NCBI GenBank assembly: GCA_035192965.1
Contig: CP136571.1
Coordinates: 3,676,501-3,740,500 of the forward strand
Direction of reading: 5' to 3'
DNA from: Fuscovulum sp.
GTDB lineage: Bacteria > Pseudomonadota > Alphaproteobacteria > Rhodobacterales > Rhodobacteraceae
Length of the DNA stretch: 64,000 bases
The position numbers and the translations under genes were made by a program. Positions 25,911 to 34,912 of the stretch are shown piece by piece; position 1 is the first letter of the stretch, and each line of letters opens with the position of its first letter. The notes beneath the pieces are model-generated. The model made no database searches, was not told where the DNA came from, and saw only the letters and a list, made by a program, of their open reading frames with translations.

Positions 25911-25952
25911 TCTGTGCGATGCCAGTTCCCTTCTGTGCGATCCCAGTGCCCA
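25911..25952. repeat. 21-bp direct repeat, two copies
   Basis: TCTGTGCGATGCCAGTTCCCT (25911-25931) is followed directly by TCTGTGCGATCCCAGTGCCCA (25932-25952), matching at 18 of 21 positions. It lies about 50-90 bases before the response-regulator-like gene at 26001, in a 266-base intergenic region. A two-turn spacing is typical of paired sites for a dimeric activator. Confidence 0.6.
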
Positions 25953-26000
25953 GCGATTCCCCACTTCCGCAGACCGTCCAATGAGTGCGCGCCCCATCAG

Positions 26001-26531
26001 ATGACCGGTTACACACAAAGCCTCAGCATGGTTCCCGCCGCCGACCATCCCAATCCAGCCATCGCCGGCGAAGCAGGCCAGTCGCCCCGCTCTGCAAACA
26101 TCGTGGTTTTTTGCGATCGGCCCGGCCCGCTTGACCCGCTGCTGGACTGGCTTGCAGAAAAAGGCGCGCAGATCACCCATTTCCCGCTCCGCCGCCTGCC
26201 GCTCGATTGGTTTGACACCTATGCCGGCAGCCATGATGTCGCCCTCGTCGACGCCGATTTCCTTGGGGACGAAGGCGCCATGATCGATTTCGGCATGCGC
26301 CTGCGCCGCTTCAGCCCCGCCATGCCGGTCATCATGGCCTCGCGCCGCGTGACGACCTCGGATTACTCCACCGAACGCATGGCGATCTGCGACGTGACGC
26401 TGCGCATGCCCGTCACCCGCGGCGACCTGCTCGAAGCCATGTCCGCCGCACTGGAAAACCACAGCTACTGGATGGAAAAGCGTGGTGACGGCCGCCCCCG
26501 GATCGCCGACGCCCCGCCACCCGCCGCCTGA
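26001..26531 (+). CDS. response-regulator receiver-like protein without output domain
   Basis: The 176-aa product has a receiver-like core: IVVFCDRPGPLDPLLDWLAEKG, then a strand ending VALVDADFLGDEGAMIDF where Asp would be the phosphoacceptor, PVIMASRR, and VTLRMPVTRGDLLEAMSAAL, resembling the last two strands with a P-loop in place of the usual KP. The lysine of the KP motif appears as MP, so it is degenerate. There is no output domain, only a disordered tail. The ATG at 26001 opens the homologous region; the frame is open to 25863. It is probably a divergent or atypical receiver. Confidence 0.65.
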   Translation: MTGYTQSLSMVPAADHPNPAIAGEAGQSPRSANIVVFCDRPGPLDPLLDWLAEKGAQITHFPLRRLPLDWFDTYAGSHDVALVDADFLGDEGAMIDFGMRLRRFSPAMPVIMASRRVTTSDYSTERMAICDVTLRMPVTRGDLLEAMSAALENHSYWMEKRGDGRPRIADAPPPAA

Positions 26532-26548
26532 TACCGCGCGAGAATGCA

Positions 26549-26575
26549 AAAGGGCGGCCACAAGGGCCGCCCTTT
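26549..26575. terminator. bidirectional terminator
   Basis: AAAGGGCGGCC (26549-26559) and GGCCGCCCTTT (26565-26575) form an 11-bp stem around ACAAG, with A/T runs at both ends, between the receiver-like gene and yebC, which converge. Confidence 0.85.
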
Positions 26576-26593
26576 CCAATTCCGCCCGATGGA

Positions 26594-27337
26594 TCAGGCC
26601 AGTTGCGCCGCCACATCCTCGGGAATGTCGAAGTTGTGCGTCACGGTCTGCACATCGTCATCTTCTTCCAGCATGTCGATCAACCGCAACAGCTTGGTCG
26701 CCGTTTCCAGATCCACCTCGGTGCGCGATTGCGGCCGCCAGACCAGCTTGGATTCCAGCGATTCCCCCAGCGCCTTTTCCAGCGCATCCGATACGTCCGA
26801 CAGGGCCTCGACGCTGCAATAGATCCAATGACCCTCGTCATCGGATTCCACGTCATCGGCCCCGGCATCCAGCGCCGCCATCATCACATCATCGGCCGAC
26901 CCGACCGAGGCCGGATAGGAAATCTCGCCCACCCGGTCAAATGAATGGCTGACCGATCCGGTCTGCCCAAGGTTCCCGCCGCATTTCGTGAAATAGGACC
27001 GCACATTGCTGGCCGTGCGGTTCAGGTTGTCGGTCATCGATTCAACGATGATCGCAATCCCGTTCACGCCATAGCCTTCATAGCGGATTTCGCTGTAATC
27101 CTCGGCATCGCCGCCCATGGATTTCTTGATCGCGCGTTCGATCACGTCCTTGGGCATCGACACGGCCTTCGCGGCCTTCACCGCAAGGCGCAGACGCGGG
27201 TTCTTGTCGGGATCTGGGTCGCCCATCTTGGCGGCGACGGTGATCTCCTTCGCCAGCTTGGAAAACATCTTCGAGCGCAGCTTGTCCTGCTTGCCCTTGC
27301 GATGCTGGATATTCGCCCATTTAGAATGGCCTGCCAT
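26594..27337 (-). CDS. yebC: YebC/PmpR family probable transcriptional/translation factor
   Basis: The 247-aa chain starts [18 protein letters not shown], the invariant YebC opening, and continues [17 protein letters not shown] and [17 protein letters not shown]. YebC proteins are cytosolic and were described as DNA-binding regulators; recent work on relatives also links them to translation of proline stretches. The length is standard. Transcription ends at the shared terminator downstream. Nothing in the neighbourhood narrows its role. Confidence 0.95.
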   Translation of the reverse strand: MAGHSKWANIQHRKGKQDKLRSKMFSKLAKEITVAAKMGDPDPDKNPRLRLAVKAAKAVSMPKDVIERAIKKSMGGDAEDYSEIRYEGYGVNGIAIIVESMTDNLNRTASNVRSYFTKCGGNLGQTGSVSHSFDRVGEISYPASVGSADDVMMAALDAGADDVESDDEGHWIYCSVEALSDVSDALEKALGESLESKLVWRPQSRTEVDLETATKLLRLIDMLEEDDDVQTVTHNFDIPEDVAAQLA

Positions 27338-27439
27338 GACCCGTGCTCCGCTTCCCTGTGGGGTGATGCGGTCCTATACACAAGGCAGGCAGGGAACGGC
27401 AACCCCGCCCCTGCACTGGCCCATGGCCATAAGGCCGTC

Positions 27440-27802
27440 TCAGTCCCGCACAGGCGGGGGCGACGCAAAGGTCCAGACCTCCACCCCGTCGGTAATCTCC
27501 ACACTGGCCAACGGCGCCACCACGCCCTCGGCCCCCAGCGCGCGGGTCAGTTCCGTCCAGAATTGGCGCAGCAAGTTGGGCCGGTCCACCAGCGTCACCC
27601 GGTAATCATAGCCCGGTCCGCAGGGCTCCAGCCGCCCCGCCCCGCCCGCCGCCGCCCAATCGGCGCGGCACACCGTGCCGTTGCTCAGGCTCACCGTCAG
27701 CACCTCGGATGACAGCCGCGCCGCCTGCGGCTCCACTCCGCCACCGGGCAGCGCGCATCCCGCCAGCACCGCCACCACCGCCAGACCCGCCATCACACGC
27801 AT
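27440..27802 (-). CDS. predicted lipoprotein of unknown function
   Basis: The 120-aa product has a lipoprotein signal (MRVMAGLAVVAVLAGC, lipobox LAGC with Cys16), so it should be anchored in the envelope. The rest (VLTVSLSNGTVCRADW, GPGYDYRVTLVDRPN, EITDGVEVWTF) suggests a compact beta-rich domain with a Cys pair. GAGGAG lies before the ATG at 27802. The stop of the upstream SLC13-type gene lies 24 bases away, so co-transcription is likely. No family is recognised. Confidence 0.8.
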   Translation of the reverse strand: MRVMAGLAVVAVLAGCALPGGGVEPQAARLSSEVLTVSLSNGTVCRADWAAAGGAGRLEPCGPGYDYRVTLVDRPNLLRQFWTELTRALGAEGVVAPLASVEITDGVEVWTFASPPPVRD

Positions 27803-27826
27803 CGCATCTCTCCTCAAAGCGGCCAA

Positions 27827-29605
27827 TCAAAGCGGCCAGATCAGCGGGATCAGGGCCGACGCCACCAATCCCGTGATGATGTTCAACGGGATCCCCACCC
27901 GCATGTAATCCGAAAACCGGTATCCGCCGGGGCCATAAACCATCATGTTGGTCTGATACCCCACCGGCGTGGCAAAAGCGACTGACGCCGAAAACATCAC
28001 CGCCACCACGAACGGCCGCGCATCCAGCCCCAAAGATTGCGCCAGCTCGATCACGATCGGCGTATAGATTACCGCCACCGCGTTATTCGACAGGAACTCG
28101 GTCAGCACCAGCCCCAGGAAGTAAACGCTCAGGATCATCAAGAACGGCGACAGCCCAGCCATGGACGGCGCCACCGCCTCCACCATCAGCGACACCGCGC
28201 CCGAATGATCCAACCCCTGCCCCACCGCCAGCATGGCAAAGATCATCGCCAGAAGCCGCCCGTCGACAAAGGAAAACGCCTCTTCGGCATCCACACAGCG
28301 CGTGATCAGGATCACCGCCACCGCCATCAGCCCCAGCGCCAGAATGGGCGCCACGTCAAAGGCCGACAGCACCACGATCCCGGCCAGCGCCGCCACCGCG
28401 ATCGGTGCCTTGGTCCGCCGGAACGGCTTGATCGACGGGCGGCTGATATCCACCAGATCCATATCCGCCGCCAGCCGCTGGATATCCTCCACCGCGCCTT
28501 CCAAAAGCAGCGTATCACCCACGCGCACCGTCAGGTCATCCAATTGCCGCCCGATATTCTGGTTCCGCCGATGCGCCGCCAGCACATAGACCCCGTACCG
28601 CCGCCGCAGCCGCAATTCGCCCAGCCGCCGCCCCTCCATCCGGCACCCGGGGGAAATCAGCACCTCCACCGTTTCCGTCTGGGTCGATGACAGCTTGTCC
28701 ACCAGATGCAGGTCCTTGCGGTTCTGCAAACCCAGCAGTTCCGTCATCTCGGTCCGCAGCACCACGCGGTCCCCCGCCGCCAACACCACAGGCGCCAGAT
28801 CGCGCCGCAGCGACGCATCCCCGCGCAGCACGTCGATCAGGCGCACGCCATCGCGCTTGAACAGGTCGATCTCCAGCACCGCCTGCCCGATCAACGGGCT
28901 GTCCTCGGGGATCGCCACTTCGGTGAAATACTTCATCTTGCGGCGGTCGCTCAGCAGCACGCCCATGCTCTGGCGCACCGGCAAAAGCTTGTCCGCCGTC
29001 AGCGCCAGAAAGGCCCCGCCCACAATGGTGATCGCAATGCCCAAAGGCGCGATTTCAAAGATCGAAAAATGCTCCAGCCCGTTCTCCGCCGCCACCCCGT
29101 CCACCAGCAGGTTGGTCGAGGTGCCGATCAGCGTGATCATCCCCCCCATCACCGTGACATAGGACAAGGGGATCAACAGCTTGGACGGCGCGGTCCCCAT
29201 CTTCACGGCAATCTGCATCACCACCGGGATCATCACCGCCACCAAGGGCGTGTTGTTCATGAAGGCCGACGCCACCGCGATGAACCCGAACAGCACCACA
29301 ATGGTCATCTTGGGTCGGTCGCCCACATGCCGCTCGGCCGCGCGGATCACCATTTCCACCGCGCCGGTCCGCACCAGCCCGCCCATCACCAGAAACATAA
29401 GAACGATGGTCCACGGCGCGGGGTTCGACAGCACCGAAATCCCATCCTTCACCGGCAGGATGCCCAGCACCAGCATCAACGCCGCCCCGCCCAGCGCCGT
29501 TACTTCCACCGGATAGGTCTCGCGCACGAACAGCCCAAGCATCCCCACCATGATGGCCATCGCCACCCAGGGTTGCCACTCTGCCGCTATCTCAAGACCA
29601 AACAT
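27827..29605 (-). CDS. SLC13-type (DASS) transporter with two TrkA-C domains
   Basis: This 592-aa inner-membrane carrier has N- and C-terminal helical bundles (MAIMVGMLGLFVRETYP, AFMNNTPLVAVMIPV, GTSTNLLVDG, FLSNNAVAVIYTPIVIELA, GYQTNMMVYGPGGY). In the middle are two TrkA-C regulatory domains (DSPLIGQAVLEIDLFKRDG, GCRMEGRRLGELRLRRRYGVYVLA). Such SLC13/CitMHS-like carriers take up sulfate, dicarboxylates or similar anions. The N-N-T and S-T-N motifs fit sodium and substrate binding. The start at 29605 follows GAGGGGAC. The substrate is uncertain. Confidence 0.9.
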   Translation of the reverse strand: MFGLEIAAEWQPWVAMAIMVGMLGLFVRETYPVEVTALGGAALMLVLGILPVKDGISVLSNPAPWTIVLMFLVMGGLVRTGAVEMVIRAAERHVGDRPKMTIVVLFGFIAVASAFMNNTPLVAVMIPVVMQIAVKMGTAPSKLLIPLSYVTVMGGMITLIGTSTNLLVDGVAAENGLEHFSIFEIAPLGIAITIVGGAFLALTADKLLPVRQSMGVLLSDRRKMKYFTEVAIPEDSPLIGQAVLEIDLFKRDGVRLIDVLRGDASLRRDLAPVVLAAGDRVVLRTEMTELLGLQNRKDLHLVDKLSSTQTETVEVLISPGCRMEGRRLGELRLRRRYGVYVLAAHRRNQNIGRQLDDLTVRVGDTLLLEGAVEDIQRLAADMDLVDISRPSIKPFRRTKAPIAVAALAGIVVLSAFDVAPILALGLMAVAVILITRCVDAEEAFSFVDGRLLAMIFAMLAVGQGLDHSGAVSLMVEAVAPSMAGLSPFLMILSVYFLGLVLTEFLSNNAVAVIYTPIVIELAQSLGLDARPFVVAVMFSASVAFATPVGYQTNMMVYGPGGYRFSDYMRVGIPLNIITGLVASALIPLIWPL

Positions 29606-29635
29606 CCCGTCCCCTCGCATAGCCTTCACAGCGCG

Positions 29636-30571
29636 TCAGGGGGTGGGCGCACCTCCCGCATCCGCCTGCTTGCGCGGGCTGACCAATGCCACACCGCACA
29701 GAAGCAAAACAAGCGAAAGCCAGAGTGTTGGGGAAAAACTTTCCCCCAAAAGCAGGATCGCCCAGAAAATCCCCGCCCCCGTGACGATATAGGAACATTG
29801 CGAAGCGAACACCGCCCCCGCCCGGAACGCCAGCCAGACATAGCCTGCATACATCAGCGCATGGATGGCCGAAGATCCGATCAGCGCCACCTCATCCCGC
29901 CCGAAATCGGCAAAGGGATTGTACATCTGCCCCGACACCAGCGCGACCGGCAAACAAAGCGCCAGCCCCATCACCGATGCCCCGAACATCGCCTGCACCG
30001 GGTCCATCTGTGCCGTGCCATAGCGCGCCACATAAAGCCCCTCCAACGCATAACAGAACGGGCCGATCAGGGCGACCGGCAGAAAGGCCGCCATCGCCGG
30101 ATCGGGCAATACCGCACCGGGGGCCGCAATCAACCCCACAGCCGCCAACCCCAGCACCAACCCGGCCATGCGCGGCCAGGTAAAGCGCTCCATTCCCAAC
30201 AACAGCGCAATCGGAAAGGCGATCACCGGCACCGCCGAAATGATCGTCGACATGATGCCCGATGGCAGCCGGGCCACCGACAGGTAAAAGGTCGCATTGG
30301 GCACCAGCGTGCCCAGAACCGCCACTATCCCATAAAACCGCAAGTTGGCCCTGCTGAACACCAGGCCCTTGCCCCGCGGCAGGCTCAAGGCCCCCAGGAC
30401 CAGCACACAGATCACCAATTGCCAGAAAATGAGCCCGAAAGGCTGCGCCCCGCCCGTGGTGGCGATCTTTCCCAAAGGCTGGGTCAAACCCCAACCCATG
30501 CCCAACACAACCAACACGCCGATCAGCGCCCGCCGTCCAGGTCCCTGCGCTGCGCCGACGGTCGCGGTCAC
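29636..30571 (-). CDS. EamA/DMT family transporter
   Basis: The 311-aa membrane protein has two EamA halves: GVLVVLGMGWGLTQPLGK, NATFYLSVARLPSGIMSTIISAVPVIAFPIALLLG, then FASQCSYIVTGAGIFWAILLLGE. It has about ten transmembrane segments. It begins with GTG at 30571 inside the stop of the YmdB-like gene (GTGA overlap), indicating translational coupling. The exported compound is unknown. This is the second DMT carrier in the window. Confidence 0.88.
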   Translation of the reverse strand: MTATVGAAQGPGRRALIGVLVVLGMGWGLTQPLGKIATTGGAQPFGLIFWQLVICVLVLGALSLPRGKGLVFSRANLRFYGIVAVLGTLVPNATFYLSVARLPSGIMSTIISAVPVIAFPIALLLGMERFTWPRMAGLVLGLAAVGLIAAPGAVLPDPAMAAFLPVALIGPFCYALEGLYVARYGTAQMDPVQAMFGASVMGLALCLPVALVSGQMYNPFADFGRDEVALIGSSAIHALMYAGYVWLAFRAGAVFASQCSYIVTGAGIFWAILLLGESFSPTLWLSLVLLLCGVALVSPRKQADAGGAPTP

Positions 30572-31380
30572 GGCGCACTCTCCTGTAACCGCCCGCCCAC
30601 CCGCACCGGCACCACGCGCAGCGCCTTGCCCGTCCGGTCATCGGTCTCCACGAACACGCCCGACAGCGTGGCCTCGCCCTCGGCAGGCTCAAACCGCGCC
30701 TTGGGCATGCCAGTCACGAAACGGCGCAGCGGTTCCAGCTTTTCCATCCCAATCACGCTGTCATAATCCCCGCACATGCCCGCATCCGACAGATAGGCCG
30801 TGCCGCCTTTCAGGATCATCGCATCCGCCGTGGGCACATGCGTATGCGTCCCCACCACCAGCGAGGCCTGCCCGTCGCACCAATGCCCCATCCCCATCTT
30901 TTCCGATGTCGCCTCGGCATGCACATCGACAATCGCCGCCTGAACCGAGGCGCCAAGGGCATGGGTCTTCAGCACGCCTTCGATGGCTGAGAACGGGTCG
31001 TCAAAGGGCCGCTTCATGAACACCTGCCCCAGCACCTGCGCCACCAGCACCTTGCGCCCCTGCGTCGCGTTGAACACGCGCCAGCCCTTGCCGGGGGCCA
31101 CCTTTGAGAAATTGATCGGCCGGATGATGCGCGGCTCGGTCTCGATAAAGCTCAGCATGTCCTTCTGGTCAAAGGCGTGATCGCCCAGCGTCAGGCAATC
31201 CGCCCCCGCCGCCAGCAACAGCCTCGCATGCTCCCCGGTCAGTCCCGCCCCGCTCGAGGCGTTCTCGCCATTGACCACCACGAAATCGAGGGCCCAGTCC
31301 ACGCGCAGCCCCGGCAGCCGTGCCGCCACCGCCGCACGCCCCGCCCGCCCCATCACATCGCCCAGAAAAAGGATCCGCAT
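30568..31380 (-). CDS. YmdB-family metallophosphoesterase
   Basis: The 270-aa protein starts MRILFLGDVMGRAGR and has VNGENASSGAGLT, LTLGDHAFDQKD, RPINF, VDVHAEATSEK and VVGTHTHVPTAD, the metal-binding motifs of the YmdB (TIGR00282) group, which hydrolyse 2',3'-cyclic nucleotides. It acts in the cytosol; in Bacillus a homologue affects biofilm and motility. The length is typical. It is the first gene of a coupled pair with a DMT transporter. Confidence 0.92.
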   Translation of the reverse strand: MRILFLGDVMGRAGRAAVAARLPGLRVDWALDFVVVNGENASSGAGLTGEHARLLLAAGADCLTLGDHAFDQKDMLSFIETEPRIIRPINFSKVAPGKGWRVFNATQGRKVLVAQVLGQVFMKRPFDDPFSAIEGVLKTHALGASVQAAIVDVHAEATSEKMGMGHWCDGQASLVVGTHTHVPTADAMILKGGTAYLSDAGMCGDYDSVIGMEKLEPLRRFVTGMPKARFEPAEGEATLSGVFVETDDRTGKALRVVPVRVGGRLQESAP

Positions 31381-31736
31381 CCCCCCGCCCTACGCCGCGC
31401 CACCGCAAACGGCAATCCCGTTCCCGACCCCGCCTGTCGCAAAACCTTGGCCCGCCGCAAAACCCCACCTCACCGCAAAACCACCATTTGCCGCTTCATC
31501 TTGGCCCAAATACCCAAATCCGCACGCACCACCCCGCGCTCCAGTCCCCAATCCGGGAAAGCTCCCACTCCGCACAAACGCACAGAACCCGGCAAAAAAC
31601 CGCCCAGCCCTATCCGAATTTGTATGCACAGCCGTCTGCACCGGCATCTGCACCGGGCGCTGCACAGCCCATTTTCGCCAACCCCCTGATCCACAACGCC
31701 CTTCCCCCGCCTCACGCCACGCCCTACCTTGCCCGT
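31381..31736. other. 356-base intergenic spacer upstream of the Lhr-like helicase
   Basis: The region separates two divergent genes and must hold both promoters. No gene is seen. Notable are three spaced CCGCAAAAC-like strings around 31435-31485 and the 12-bp-period TGCAC array at 31625-31665. No confident -35/-10 pair was found. Confidence 0.5.
31625..31665. repeat. 12-bp-period TGCAC element, copy B
   Basis: TGCAC occurs at 31625, 31637, 31649 and 31661, exactly 12 bases apart. On the minus strand the units are GTGCAGCGCCCG, GTGCAGATGCCG, GTGCAGACGGCT and GTGCATACAAAT. The middle units match copy A (2487-2517) closely. It lies 70-110 bases before the Lhr-like helicase start. Function is unknown. 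Confidence 0.6.
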
Positions 31737-34130
31737 ATGATCCTTCCCCCACCCCTCACCGACTGGTTCTCCGCCCGTGGCTGGACGCTCCACCCGCACC
31801 AGCAGGCGATGCTGGCGCGCAGCGCCAACCCCGCCACGCTCCTCATCGCCCCCACCGGCGGCGGCAAGACGCTGGCCGGTTTCCTGCCCACCCTGGCCGA
31901 GCTTGGCACCCACCCGGCCAAGGGCCTGCACACGCTCTATATCTCGCCCCTCAAGGCCCTCACCGCCGACATCCGCCGCAACCTCCGCACGCCCGTCGAA
32001 GGCGCAGGCCTGCCCATCCGGATCGAGGATCGGACCGGCGACACCACCTATACCCAGCGCCGCCGCCAGCGCGCCGACCCGCCGCATATCCTGCTGACCA
32101 CGCCAGAATCCCTCGCCCTCCTTCTCTCCTACGAAGATGCGCCAAGGATTTTCCAATCCCTCCAACGGGTTGTGATCGACGAACTTCACGCGCTGGCCGA
32201 ATCCAAACGCGGCGACCAACTGATGCTGCTCCTTTCCCGCCTCGAAACCCTTGCCCCCGGCCTGCGCCGCGTCGGCCTCTCCGCCACGGTCGAAGACCCG
32301 CCCGCGCTGGCCCGCTATCTCGCCCCAACCCAATGCGACATCCTTCAGGCCGACCCCGGCCCCGACCCCGATATCGCCATGCTGGAAACCGACACCCCCC
32401 CGCCCTGGGCGGGCGGCGGTGGCCGCTATGCCATGCAGGCGATCCTCGATCAGGTCCGCCGCCACCGCACCACGCTGATCTTTCACAACACCCGCGCGCA
32501 GGCGGAACTCTTCTTCCACGATCTCTGGCTACAGAACGACGACGGGCTTCCCATCGGCATCCATCACGGCTCCCTTGCCCGCGAACAGCGCGAAAGGGTC
32601 GAGGCCGCGATGGTCGAAGGGAGGCTCCGCGCCATCGTCTGCACCGGCTCGCTCGACCTCGGCATTGACTGGGGCGATGTCGACCTCGTGATACAGGTCG
32701 GCGCGCCGAAGAACGTCAAACGCCTCGTGCAAAGGATCGGCCGTGCCAACCACCGCTACAACGCGCCCTCCAAGGCCCTCATCCTGCCCGCCAACCGGTT
32801 CGAAGTGGTGGAATGTCGCGCCGCGCTTGATGCCGTCCGCGATCACACGCTTGACGGCGAACCGCGCGGCCCCGGCCCGCGCGATGTGCTCTGCCAGCAC
32901 ATCCTGCTCACCGCCGCCGCAGGCCCCTTCGACGCCGATATTCTCTTTGCCGAGGTTGCGCGCGCAGGCCCTTACGCCGCCCTCACCCGCCCGGAATTCG
33001 ACGCCTGCCTCGATTTCTGCGCCACCGGCGGCTATGCCCTGCGCGCCTATGACCGCTGGCAAAGGCTGTTGTTCCGCAACGATAAATGGCAGCTTCGCGA
33101 TCCCCGCACCGCCGCCGTCATCCGCCAGAACCTTGGCACCATCATCGACACCGAAACCCTTAAGGTCCGGTTAAGAAATCGCCTCGGCGGCACGCCGCTG
33201 GGCGAGGTGGAGGAAGGCTTCGCCTCAACCCTCACCCCCGGCGACACCTTCCTCATCGGCGGTCAGGTTGTCCGCTATGAAGGCCTAAAGGAAATGACGG
33301 TCGAGGTGACGCGCCAACCCGGCCGCGACCCAAAGGTCGCCACCTTCAACGGCACCAAATTCGCCACGTCCACCCTGCTCACGGAACGGATTCTAACGAA
33401 ATTCCAACAGGATAGCTGGCCAGATCTGCCCGCCCACACGGCAAGCTGGCTCGCCCTGCAACGCGAGGTATCGCGGCTGCCGCAGCCCGACCGGCTCTTG
33501 GTGGAATCCTTCCCACATGACGGGCGGGAACATCTCTGCATCTACGGCTTTGCAGGCCGCAACGCGATGCAGACGTTCGCCCTTCTGGTGACAAAACGCA
33601 TGGAAGAACAGGGCCTTGCCCCCTTGGGCTTTGTCGCCACCGACTACGCCACCTTGATCTGGGGCCTTGATCCCGTCACCGATGCCGCCCCCCTGTTCGA
33701 CCTTCGCTCCTTGCGCGACGGTCTGGAAAGCTGGCTCGGCGGCAATGCCGTGATGAAACGCACCTTCCGCGCCAGCGCCATCATCGCAGGCCTCATCGAA
33801 CGCAGCCATCAGGGCCGCCGCAAATCGGGCCGACAGGCCACCTTCTCCTCCGACATCCTTTATGACACGCTCCGCAAATACGACCCCGACCACCTTCTGT
33901 TGCAGGTCACGCGGGAAGAGGCCGAACGCGGCCTCGTCGATTTCTCCCGCATCGAAGACATGCTCGCCCGCGTCGAAGGCCGCATCGACCTGATCCGCCT
34001 GCCCCGCGTCACCCCGCTTGCCGCGCCCCTTTTCCTCGAACCGGGCCGCATCCCGGTGCAGGGCGCAGGACGCGAACGCATGGTCGAAGACGCCGCCCGC
34101 CGGTTGATGGAGGAAGCAGGCCTCGCCTGA
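31737..34130 (+). CDS. Lhr-like ligase-associated DEXH-box DNA helicase
   Basis: The 797-aa protein is the size and layout of the 'ligase-associated DNA damage response' DEXH helicase: Walker A APTGGGKT, ISPLKALTADI, LLTTPESLAL, Walker B VIDELHAL, LSATV, then GTGSLDLGIDWG-like CTGSLDLGIDWG and QRIGRANHRYN, with the Lhr winged-helix and core domain after. It unwinds or remodels DNA during repair. The ATG at 31737 is chosen because the upstream open frame is low-complexity. pdeM follows after 41 bases, as in the known gene set. The DNA ligase and exonuclease partners of that set are not in the window. Confidence 0.92.
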   Translation: MILPPPLTDWFSARGWTLHPHQQAMLARSANPATLLIAPTGGGKTLAGFLPTLAELGTHPAKGLHTLYISPLKALTADIRRNLRTPVEGAGLPIRIEDRTGDTTYTQRRRQRADPPHILLTTPESLALLLSYEDAPRIFQSLQRVVIDELHALAESKRGDQLMLLLSRLETLAPGLRRVGLSATVEDPPALARYLAPTQCDILQADPGPDPDIAMLETDTPPPWAGGGGRYAMQAILDQVRRHRTTLIFHNTRAQAELFFHDLWLQNDDGLPIGIHHGSLAREQRERVEAAMVEGRLRAIVCTGSLDLGIDWGDVDLVIQVGAPKNVKRLVQRIGRANHRYNAPSKALILPANRFEVVECRAALDAVRDHTLDGEPRGPGPRDVLCQHILLTAAAGPFDADILFAEVARAGPYAALTRPEFDACLDFCATGGYALRAYDRWQRLLFRNDKWQLRDPRTAAVIRQNLGTIIDTETLKVRLRNRLGGTPLGEVEEGFASTLTPGDTFLIGGQVVRYEGLKEMTVEVTRQPGRDPKVATFNGTKFATSTLLTERILTKFQQDSWPDLPAHTASWLALQREVSRLPQPDRLLVESFPHDGREHLCIYGFAGRNAMQTFALLVTKRMEEQGLAPLGFVATDYATLIWGLDPVTDAAPLFDLRSLRDGLESWLGGNAVMKRTFRASAIIAGLIERSHQGRRKSGRQATFSSDILYDTLRKYDPDHLLLQVTREEAERGLVDFSRIEDMLARVEGRIDLIRLPRVTPLAAPLFLEPGRIPVQGAGRERMVEDAARRLMEEAGLA

Positions 34131-34171
34131 CACCCTTGCAACCCCTTGCCGGGCAAGGCAAACCAAGCGCC

Positions 34172-34813
34172 ATGCACCACGCCTTCACCCTGTCTGGCGA
34201 AACCCTTCACGCCCTGCCCTCCGGCGCGCTTTACTGGCCTGCGCAATCGCTCCTCTGCGTGTCCGACCTGCATTTCGGCAAATCCGAACGCCTTGCCCGC
34301 CGCGGCGGCGCATTGCTGCCGCCCTATGAAACCCGCGCCACGCTGGAAAAACTCGAAACCGATATCGACCGCACCACCCCTGCCCGTGTGGTCTGCCTTG
34401 GCGACAGTTTCGATGATCTCGCCGCCGTCGACGGGCTGGAGGAGGAGGCCCGCCTCCGCCTCGCCCGCCTGATGGCCGGGCGTGACTGGACTTGGATCGA
34501 AGGCAACCACGATGCAGGCCCGGTTGATATCGGCGGCACCCACCGCGCCACGCTGACCCTTGGCCCCCTCACCTTTCGTCACATCGCCGACCCCGCAGAA
34601 ATGGCTGAGGTTTCAGGCCATTACCACCCAAAGGCCCGCATCAAAGGCACCTCGCGCCCCTGCTTTCTGCTGGATCCGCGCCGCCTGATCCTGCCCGCCT
34701 ATGGCACCTATACGGGCGGCCTTGCCACCCATGACACGGCCCTGCAAAGCCTGATGCAAAAGGGCGCACTGGCGATCCTGACAGGCACCAAAGCCCTCCC
34801 CATCCCCCTCTAG
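34172..34813 (+). CDS. pdeM: ligase-associated DNA damage response endonuclease PdeM
   Basis: The 213-aa protein is a calcineurin-like metallophosphoesterase: VSDLHFGKSERLARRGGALLPPYE carries the DxH and downstream conserved residues, CLGDSFDD the GD motif, WIEGNHDAG the GNH motif, and VSGHYHPK the GHxH-like ligands. PdeM is the nuclease found beside the Lhr-like helicase, and the pair are expected to act together in DNA repair. The ATG at 34172 lies 41 bases after the helicase stop, so the two probably form one operon. Confidence 0.9.
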   Translation: MHHAFTLSGETLHALPSGALYWPAQSLLCVSDLHFGKSERLARRGGALLPPYETRATLEKLETDIDRTTPARVVCLGDSFDDLAAVDGLEEEARLRLARLMAGRDWTWIEGNHDAGPVDIGGTHRATLTLGPLTFRHIADPAEMAEVSGHYHPKARIKGTSRPCFLLDPRRLILPAYGTYTGGLATHDTALQSLMQKGALAILTGTKALPIPL

Positions 34814-34912
34814 GAAACGGCTCCCGCCAACGCCCGCAAAAGGAAAAGGGCGCCCCGACCCAACCGGAACGCCCCCATCATCACGACCGCCGCGCGGGGT
34901 GAACCCCACACC

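Noticed and set aside
28706..30766. 686-codon open frame opposite the SLC13-type and DMT transporters
   Set aside because: Spans gene boundaries and is low-complexity; both minus-strand genes have full family signatures.
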